DNA from: JAJRXC01 sp047639555
GTDB lineage: Bacteria > Actinomycetota > Acidimicrobiia > Acidimicrobiales > Aldehydirespiratoraceae
Length of the DNA stretch: 64,000 nt
Direction of reading: 5' to 3'
Assembly (NCBI GenBank): GCA_047639555.1
Contig: JBLIOE010000004.1
Span: forward strand, 1-64,000
Shown here: one piece after another, positions 57,199-64,000 of the stretch
Layout: each line of letters opens with the position of its first letter
Numbering within the stretch: the first letter of the stretch is position 1
Notes under the pieces: generated by a model
What the model was told of the DNA's origin: nothing
The model's input: only the letters and a program-made list of their open reading frames with translations
Database searches by the model: none
Position numbers and translations under genes: made by a program

Positions 57199-58602
57199 TC
57201 AGACGGACTTGGGGTCCGCTCCGAGCCACCGCTGGATTTGGGCGCGTTGTTTGTGATCGCGCTCGCCAATGATGCGCAGCTCGGCCATGCGCTGCAGCGT
57301 GATGTCGGCAAAGCTGCGCGCGATATCAGCAGCGTCGAGCGGCTGCAGGTCGTCTTCAGCGGCCAGGATTGACTTGGCGACGTAGTCGAGGTGACGGCGT
57401 GACACCGTGTTGCCCGCTGAGCGTGAGCGGTCGCGTGCCGAACGGGTGAGGCGATTCACCGAACGGGCGCTGGGTTCGAGTTCCCCCAGGCGGCGCCACG
57501 CTTCGGAAAGCTGGAGAAAGAGGGTCTCCCAGCGCTCAGCTTCCAGGAGTGGGAACCGGGCGTCGACGCGACGTAAGGCACGAGCCCCACCCGGCACATC
57601 GTTTGTGAGAGTGCCTATTTCGGGTTCGGCCATGGCTTGGGGTTGGGCCGGATGCAAATACGCCTGGCGGCCCGTGCTACTGATCTCGGCTTCTGGAATT
57701 GACTGCAGGAGGAATCGTTTGAAGCTCGCGGCGCCGAACCAACCGTCACTGATCTCCGCGCCGAACTCGGTCTGGAGTTCCCACGCCAGAGACGCCAGGT
57801 CGACCGGCCGGTCGAGCTCGGACCAGCGAGTTATGAGGACTGATGCCGCATCGGCCGATTGTCCGCTCTGCAGATCGAGGGAGGGTTTGTCCGACGAAGC
57901 GGGATCAGCGATGGCGGCCTGGTCAAGGCGGTCGAGTTCGCTGCGGAGGTCCTCGGCGATGTCGTCGAGAGTGGCAAACAGATCCGCCATTCGTTTACTC
58001 AACACCTCGACGAGGGGCGGCAGCTCGCCATCTTTGGCGTAGGTGTCCTCATGGGTCAGTTCACCCCAGCTGTCCTGAAGCAACGTTCGTACCTGGAGCT
58101 CAGCGATCGCCGCTGCGGTATCGCCGTCGACCTCAAATCCGACCTGGAGGTCCACATGCCAAGCCCGATAGCCGGACTCCTTTGGCTCGAGCACGTAGTC
58201 GTGCTCGGTGGCAGGATCAAAGCACAATCCCGTCGCCAGACTGCCGGGGAGCGGCAGCTCGTCGAGCGCGGCCTGGACCATCTCGATGTCTCGCAGATTT
58301 GTGCAGGTGATACGAAGGCCGATGAGATCGCCGATCGCCGTCGGAACATCGTCAACCGTGGTGATGGTGCCCTCGCGGAGATGGCGCTGGAGCTTTCGCC
58401 AAGCCCGACGTTTCGACTTGACGCGCCCGGAGATTCGGCGGATCCGAGTGCGGTCGCGGTCAGACAAGGCATCGTCAAGAGTGGCTTGCAGCGATGCCAT
58501 CGCCACCGCCAGTGCTGGATCCAGGACCCGACTTCGGTGTTGGTCATACCAGGCACCGAAATCGGCGTACTCGATCGAGGCTTCAGTCACCTCAGCAGCC
58601 AT
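57199..58602 (-). CDS. RelA/SpoT-type synthetase with OST-HTH/LOTUS-like domain
   Basis: A 467-residue protein. Residues ~30-195 form a (p)ppGpp-synthetase fold: GRVKSKRRAWRKLQR (59-73), GDLIGLRITCTNLRDIEMVQ (D92 at the metal site), SGYRAWHVDLQ (Y145, H149 G-loop) and AELQVRTLLQDSWGELTHED (E168). All key positions appear kept. There is no HD hydrolase domain. Residues ~252-318 look like an OST-HTH/LOTUS fold (VDLASLAWELQTEFG, GWFGAASFKRFLLQSIPEAE, GRQAYLHP), an RNA-binding module. The last 130 residues are helical and unassigned. It starts 10 bases after the sufR stop, so the two form one operon. Confidence 0.8.
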   Translation of the reverse strand: MAAEVTEASIEYADFGAWYDQHRSRVLDPALAVAMASLQATLDDALSDRDRTRIRRISGRVKSKRRAWRKLQRHLREGTITTVDDVPTAIGDLIGLRITCTNLRDIEMVQAALDELPLPGSLATGLCFDPATEHDYVLEPKESGYRAWHVDLQVGFEVDGDTAAAIAELQVRTLLQDSWGELTHEDTYAKDGELPPLVEVLSKRMADLFATLDDIAEDLRSELDRLDQAAIADPASSDKPSLDLQSGQSADAASVLITRWSELDRPVDLASLAWELQTEFGAEISDGWFGAASFKRFLLQSIPEAEISSTGRQAYLHPAQPQAMAEPEIGTLTNDVPGGARALRRVDARFPLLEAERWETLFLQLSEAWRRLGELEPSARSVNRLTRSARDRSRSAGNTVSRRHLDYVAKSILAAEDDLQPLDAADIARSFADITLQRMAELRIIGERDHKQRAQIQRWLGADPKSV

Positions 58603-58612
58603 CGTGTTTCAT

Positions 58613-59245
58613 TCAGAAGCGGATTTCGTAGGCGCAGGTGTGCGCCCCAGCGGTCTTGTGGGTGACTCGTTCGACCGTCGCACCGGGCATGAGATCGCGA
58701 ATGAACTCGAGTTCGGTGGTGCATGCCTGTGTGTAGTGGCTGGCAACGGCCCAGATGGGGCAGCTGTGGAGGTTGATTCGGTGGTGGTTGGGGTCGGGCT
58801 TCTCGCAGTCGGCGAGGTATCCCTGTTCATCGAGCATGTCGGTCAAGACCTCGACTCGTTGGTCGATCGACTTGCCGGTGAGTGCGGCTTGCGCGCTTTC
58901 TACGAGGCGGCGACGGCGGCGCTCGAAGATTCGATTCACCAGCTCGGGATCTTCTTCTTCGATGTGCTCGAGGAGTTCAACGGAAAGGCTGCTGTCTGTC
59001 TTGACGAAGAGCGATTCGGTGAGGTCGGTGGCGTGGTAACGGTCGGCTGGGCGTCCGGGTTGGCCCCGGTCTTGGGTAGCGGTGATAAGGCCGGCGGAAC
59101 GTAGTGCTCTCAGGTGGGCGCGAACCGCGCTGGAGGAGATCTCGAGGGCCTCGGCCAGCTCTTCGGCGGTCGCTTCGCCGCAGCGTTTTAGCGCCGAGAG
59201 CACAAGACGCTGAGTCGGCGAAGGCGCAGCGCCAGTGGTTTCCAT
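58613..59245 (-). CDS. sufR: SufR-type iron-sulfur-sensing repressor
   Basis: A 210-residue DeoR/ArsR-like regulator. The N-terminal winged helix has LVLSALKRCGEATAEELAEA and SSAVRAHLRALRSAGL. The C-terminal cluster-binding part carries Cys147, Cys162, Cys175 and Cys204, the same CX14CX12CX28C layout that marks SufR. SufR represses the suf operon when its Fe-S cluster is intact. It is divergent from ferredoxin-sufABCDT with a 136-base shared control region, and co-oriented with the RSH-like gene. Confidence 0.9.
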   Translation of the reverse strand: METTGAAPSPTQRLVLSALKRCGEATAEELAEALEISSSAVRAHLRALRSAGLITATQDRGQPGRPADRYHATDLTESLFVKTDSSLSVELLEHIEEEDPELVNRIFERRRRRLVESAQAALTGKSIDQRVEVLTDMLDEQGYLADCEKPDPNHHRINLHSCPIWAVASHYTQACTTELEFIRDLMPGATVERVTHKTAGAHTCAYEIRF

Positions 59246-59301
59246 AGTTGGAGACTATCACGTCGGCCGACTTCCAGGAATTTCGCAACCTTTAACTAGC
59301 A

Positions 59302-59317
59302 CAACCCTGGTAGGTTG
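59302..59317. promoter_or_regulatory. Candidate SufR operator
   Basis: CAACCCTGGTAGGTTG has CAACC/GGTTG arms around a six-base centre, in the shared control region of sufR and the ferredoxin-suf operon. It resembles the CAAC...GTTG inverted repeats I recall for cyanobacterial SufR, though the CAAC to GTTG spacing here is eight. Inferred. Confidence 0.4.
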
Positions 59318-59381
59318 GGTCTTGTCGAGATACCAATCGACGAAAACTGGCCGCTGTGACCACAGCAGGAGGAAGAGCGAT

Positions 59382-59648
59382 ATGAAGGTCTGGATCGACC
59401 AGGATCTCTGCACCGGCGACGGGCTCTGCGAAGAGATTGCCCCTGCCGTCTTCTTTGGATTGGACGATGGGCTCTATTATGTGAAGGAGTCGGAGGGCAA
59501 CTTTGGTGCAGAGAAGCTCTTCGATGGTGAATCCAACCCAGCGGGCTCCGACGGCATGGCTCGGATTCCTGACAACACTATCGAAGGCGTCATCGAGGCA
59601 GCCGAAGAGTGCCCTGGTGAGTGTATTTTCATAGAAATCGACGGCTAG
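59382..59648 (+). CDS. Small ferredoxin ([3Fe-4S]/[4Fe-4S] type)
   Basis: An 88-residue acidic protein. DLCTGDGLCEEIAPAVF gives two cluster ligands (C10, C16) and EECPGECIFIE the rest near the C-terminus. AGGAGG sits at the right distance before ATG 59382. It is the first gene of the suf operon; a role as electron donor in cluster assembly is inferred from position. Confidence 0.83.
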   Translation: MKVWIDQDLCTGDGLCEEIAPAVFFGLDDGLYYVKESEGNFGAEKLFDGESNPAGSDGMARIPDNTIEGVIEAAEECPGECIFIEIDG

Positions 59649-59669
59649 GTAATGAAGGAGAGAATGACG

Positions 59670-60020
59670 ATGACAACGACCGAACAAGAAATACAACCGC
59701 TGATCGCGCTGAGCGGCGAAGCAGTAACGAAGGTTGCTGAACTCTTGGCTGCCGAGGACGAACCGGACCTCGGGCTTCGGGTCGCCGTGCGCCCTGGTGG
59801 ATGTTCTGGCTTCTCATATGAGATGTTCTTCGACTCCGAATCCAAACCTGATGACCACGTCTCCAACTTCGGATCCGTCATCGTCAGAGTCGACGCAGCC
59901 AGCACTCCGCTCCTCGTCGGTGCCACGTTGAACTACAGCGACGGCCTTCAGGGCGCGGGATTCAGCATTGACAACCCCAACGCCCAGAGCAGCTGTGGCT
60001 GCGGGAAGTCGTTCGGCTGA
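59670..60020 (+). CDS. sufA: HesB/IscA/SufA-type iron-sulfur carrier
   Basis: A 116-residue A-type carrier. VRPGGCSGFSYEMFF supplies the first cysteine and SSCGCGKSF the C-terminal pair, the standard three-Cys cluster site. ATG 59670 is preferred, about eight bases after AAGGAGA; two earlier ATGs are possible. It overlaps sufB by one base (TGATG). SufA or ErpA cannot be separated by sequence alone. Confidence 0.88.
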   Translation: MTTTEQEIQPLIALSGEAVTKVAELLAAEDEPDLGLRVAVRPGGCSGFSYEMFFDSESKPDDHVSNFGSVIVRVDAASTPLLVGATLNYSDGLQGAGFSIDNPNAQSSCGCGKSFG

Positions 60021-61461
60021 TGAGCGAAACACTTCGAGAGATCGAGGAACTGGCTGATGCCAGTTACGAGTACGGATTTAGTACCGACCTCGAAACCGAC
60101 ATTGCTCCCCCTGGTCTGACCGAGGACACAGTCCGACTGATTTCTTCGAAGAAGGACGAGCCCGAATGGCTGCTTGACTGGCGCCTCAAGGCCTTCGAGG
60201 CCTGGCAATCGATGGAAGAGCCCGATTGGGCCAAGCTTGACATCAAGCCGATCGACTACCAGGCGCTGAGCTATTGGGCCGCGCCAACGAGCAAGCCGGT
60301 GCTCGACAGCATGGACGACGTGGATCCCGATATTCGCGACATGTTTGACAAACTCGGGATTCCGCTGCACGAGCAGAAGATGCTCAGCAACGTCGCCGTC
60401 GACGCGATCGTCGATTCGGTGTCGGTGGTAACCACGTTCAAGGAGACGTTGGCGGAGGCCGGGGTCATCTTTTGTTCGTTCTCTGAAGCCGTCAGGGACC
60501 ACCCTGACCTGGTGCGCGAGCACCTGGGCTCAGTTGTTCCCGTGCGTGACAACTTCTTCGCAGCTCTCAACTCCGCCGTCTTCTCCGACGGATCGTTTTG
60601 TTACATTCCGGCCGGGGTTCGCTGCCCGATGGAGCTGTCCACCTACTTCCGCATCAACGCGATGAATACGGGCCAGTTCGAGCGCACGCTCATCGTGGCC
60701 GAAGACGATTCCCACGTCTCCTATCTCGAAGGGTGCACGGCGCCCCAACGTGATGAGAACCAGCTCCACGCTGCGGTGGTCGAATTGGTGGCCAAGGATC
60801 GGTCGGAGATCAAGTACTCGACCGTGCAGAACTGGTATCCGGGCGACGAGAACGGCCTCGGTGGTATTTACAACTTCGTCACCAAACGCGGTCGGGCCCA
60901 CACCGATGCCAAGATCTCCTGGACCCAAGTCGAGACCGGCTCGGCTATCACCTGGAAGTACCCCAGCGTGATCCTCCAAGGCGATCGGTCAGTCGGCGAG
61001 TTCTACTCAGTCGCATTGTCCAGCAAACGCCAACAGGCCGACACTGGCACCAAGATGATCCACATCGGTGCCGACACAACCAGCAGCATCATCTCGAAAG
61101 GCATCTCGGCCGCACACGGCCAGAACACCTACCGGGGACTCGTCAAGGTGCTGCGTTCCGCGAAGAATGCGCGCAACTACACGCAGTGCGACTCGCTGCT
61201 TCTCGGCCCGGATTGTGGTGCCCACACGATTCCGTACATCGAAGTGAAAAACCCGACCGCGAGGGTCGAACACGAAGCGTCGACGTCCACAGTGGGCGAG
61301 GACCAACTGTACTACTGCCGCCAACGCGGCATGACCGAAGAGGATGCCATGTCGATGATCGTCAACGGATTCTGCCGCGAGGTGTTCGACGAGCTCCCGA
61401 TGGAGTTCGCCGTCGAAGCGGGACGACTCCTGAGCGTGAGCCTCGAAGGAAGTATCGGCTG

Positions 61462-61462
<1 letters not shown>
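60020..61462 (+). CDS. sufB: Fe-S cluster assembly protein SufB
   Basis: A 480-residue scaffold of the SufBC2D complex. SFCYIPAGVRCPMELSTYFR, SHVSYLEGCTAP, NWYPGDENGLGGIYNFVTKR, KYPSVILQGDRSVGEFYSVA and CDSLLLGPDCGAHTIPYIEV are characteristic. SufB builds the nascent cluster, with Cys in the conserved C-terminal region. Length is normal and both ends overlap neighbours by one base. Confidence 0.97.
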
Positions 61463-62243
<781 letters not shown>

Positions 62244-62247
<4 letters not shown>

Positions 62248-63467
62248 CGGCAACCTCCACGGCAGATCATCAAGAAATGATTGCTGGGCTCGCCTACCCG
62301 ACTAAGCGTGACGAAGCGTGGCGATACGCCCCCCACGATGTGCTCGGCAAGTTGTCGTTCGGCCCCCCGGCCGCGTCGACGCATGGGCTTCCGGCCGCAC
62401 TCGAAGCGAACATTCCCGCCCTTGATGGACCGCGCATCGTGATGGTAAACGGCGTTGTCGACGCCGAACGGTCAGACCTCAGCGCGCTACCCGCGGGATT
62501 GCGTCTCTCGGCCTTCGACGACGCGCGGAGCGAGCATCCCGAACTGTTGGGAGCGCACTTCGATACCGACGCTGATCGATCCGCGAACCCTTTCGCCGCG
62601 CTGAACATCGCTTTCGGACGCAACGGAGCCGTCGTCCATGTCGCCGGCGGTCACGCCATCGACGCGCCGATCCAGATCATCGACATTGCGTTGCCGGACG
62701 ACACAACAAACACGTCGTGTAGCGGCGTGGTGATCCACCTCGAAGACGGTGCGACCGCGACCGTTGTCGAGACGAAACTCGGGCACGGCGATTTCGGTGG
62801 CTCGAATACCCGCACCACGATCACCCTTGGTGACCAGGCGTCGCTCACGCACGTCGTGCTTCAGGACATCGCGCCGACACAGGTCCACCTGGGATGCATC
62901 GACACGACACAAGGCGTTGGGAGCGTGCTGCGCTCCCACTTGTTCAACCTCGGCGGCCGGTACGGCCGGGTTGACTACGACGTGAGCCTCGCCGGCGAAG
63001 GCGCGCTGGTTGAGCTGACCGGCTTGTACTTCGGTAGAGGCAACCAAGTCCTCGATCAGCAGGTCACCGTTGTGCATGCCGCCCCCAACTGCACGAGTCG
63101 CCAGTCGTTCCGGGGCATCCTCGACGACGAGAGCACGGGCGTGTTTAACGGCGGGATCGACGTGCGCCCGGGAGCCGACGGCACCGACGCTGAACAGTCC
63201 AACGACAACCTTCTGTTGTCGGATCGCGCCGAGGCCAACACCCAACCGCGCCTCGAGATCCTCGCCGACCAAGTCGCCTGCAAACACGGCGCAACGGTCG
63301 GCCAACTCGACGACGATGCCCTCTACTACCTGCGCACCCGCGGCATCCCCGAGGCCGAGGCGCGGCGACTCCTCATCGGCGGATTCGCCGACCAAGCGGT
63401 TGACACCGTCGACAACGAGATCCTGCGGACCTGGATCACCGAACGGCTTCACCACGACGATGGCTGA
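62244..63467 (+). CDS. sufD: Fe-S cluster assembly protein SufD
   Basis: A 407-residue SufB paralogue. PTKRDEAWRYAPHDVL at the N-terminus, LGCIDTTQGVGSVLRSHLFN, TSRQSFRGILDDESTGVFNG, LLLSDRAEANTQPRLEILAD and CKHGATVGQLDDDALYYLRT define SufD. It is needed for iron entry in the SufBC2D scaffold. GTG 62244 overlaps sufC (GTGA). Confidence 0.95.
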
Positions 63468-64000
63468 AAAGCAGGAGATGAGCGAACAGCCGGTTGCGAT
63501 CGGCGCGACGCGAGGTTTCGTCGTCCCCCGCGAATGTGTGGTCACCATTGTGCCGGCCGGGCACAAGTCCATTCTCGCCGAAGGCCAACACGTCACCGTG
63601 CTCCAGGCGCTCGGCGGAACTGCCACCGTCACCACCCGTGAAGGCGAGATGGCTCGTCTCACCCCGCAAGATTCCATCGACTTCGGCCTCATCGATGCCC
63701 CGACGCCAGGCACCGTTACCGACGGAGCAGATTTCAGTATTGACGCCGTTTGGGCAGCCGCCACCACCGTCTACGACCCTGAGATACCCGTAGATATCGT
63801 CGAACTCGGCCTCGTCTACCGGGTTGACGCCGAGGAGCTGGCCGACGGCACATGGCTCGTCGACATCGACATGTCCGTCACGGCGCCGTTCTGTGGCATG
63901 GGCGACATCATGCGCCAAGATCTTCACGACGCCGTCGCCGCTCTGCCAGGGGTCGCGGCGGTCAAGGTTGTACTTGTCTTTGATCCGCCGTGGGACGCGT
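63460..64000 (+). CDS. sufT: SufT-like (DUF59/MIP18) Fe-S assembly protein, partial at window end
   Basis: At least 180 residues are inside the window. The N-terminal ~85 residues match the extension of SufT proteins (VVPRECVVTIVPAGHKSILA, VTVLQALGGTATVTTREG). The DUF59 domain has TTVYDPEIPVDIVELGLVYR and SVTAPFCGMGDIMRQDL with the conserved cysteine. ATG 63460 overlaps the sufD stop by eight bases; ATG 63478 is an alternative. The 3' end, and probably sufS/sufU, lies outside. Confidence 0.85.
   Translation, partial: MAEKQEMSEQPVAIGATRGFVVPRECVVTIVPAGHKSILAEGQHVTVLQALGGTATVTTREGEMARLTPQDSIDFGLIDAPTPGTVTDGADFSIDAVWAAATTVYDPEIPVDIVELGLVYRVDAEELADGTWLVDIDMSVTAPFCGMGDIMRQDLHDAVAALPGVAAVKVVLVFDPPWDA

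Overview
The window is high-GC DNA with dense, mostly co-directional gene strings, frequent 1-8 base stop/start overlaps and many GTG starts. The gene content is actinobacterial: a uvrC-rapZ-yvcK block followed by gap-pgk-tpiA-secG, SufR-controlled sufBCD, several mycothiol-dependent isomerase-like proteins, a BTAD (SARP-type) regulator, and a broken ECF sigma factor coupled to an anti-sigma-like gene. I infer an aquatic member of the Acidimicrobiia (Ilumatobacter-like). No rRNA is present to confirm this.

Layout. 1-191: 3' end of uvrA. 227-7619: surface-polysaccharide cassette with a methyltransferase, a polyprenyl-phosphate sugar transferase, a family 2 glycosyltransferase, a WbpB/WbpE/WbpD-like set for a diacetamido sugar, and a flippase. 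7726-18806: housekeeping block with uvrC, a secreted beta-propeller protein, a methyltransferase, rapZ, yvcK, gap (with an unusual histone-H1-like Lys/Ala/Pro tail), pgk, tpiA, secG and a peptide-type binding lipoprotein. whiA, the usual partner of yvcK, is absent from its normal place.

18880-36150: tRNA-Leu(GAG) followed by about 17 kb of accreted island. At least eight decayed copies of the tRNA 3' end or its flank, a roughly 119-bp direct repeat, a perfect 34-bp direct repeat and a short arm-like motif occurring four times mark successive insertions. Only remnants of recombinase and transposases survive. Cargo includes three toxin-antitoxin modules with candidate palindromic operators beside their start codons, a SARP-type regulator, an OsmC protein, a flavin monooxygenase, two paralogous isomerase-like proteins around a PadR repressor, a frameshifted ECF sigma factor with an anti-sigma-like gene, a class V aminotransferase, SLH-repeat proteins (one frameshifted) and a nucleotidyl cyclase.

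36150-39500: a DUF3494 (ice-binding/adhesin-like) protein. Next to it is a chimera in which a Flp-pilin-type N-terminus is joined by a Thr-rich repeat linker to a duplicated half of that domain. A two-repeat lipoprotein follows. 39860-51920: mixed metabolic and membrane genes (binding lipoprotein with DUF389, kinase-like protein, BaiN-type flavoprotein, DoxX, DUF1269, fumarase, RRM protein, DUF3293) interspersed with internally deleted gene relics.

52132-56797: an olefin (head-to-head hydrocarbon) locus, oleA divergent from an oleBC fusion and oleD. 57199-64000: an iron-sulfur assembly locus. sufR and a RelA/SpoT-like synthetase carrying an apparent OST-HTH/LOTUS domain are transcribed away from ferredoxin-sufA-sufB-sufC-sufD-sufT. 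The strongest candidates for undescribed biology are the pilin/ice-binding chimera, the alarmone-synthetase/LOTUS protein linked to SufR, and the GAPDH tail.
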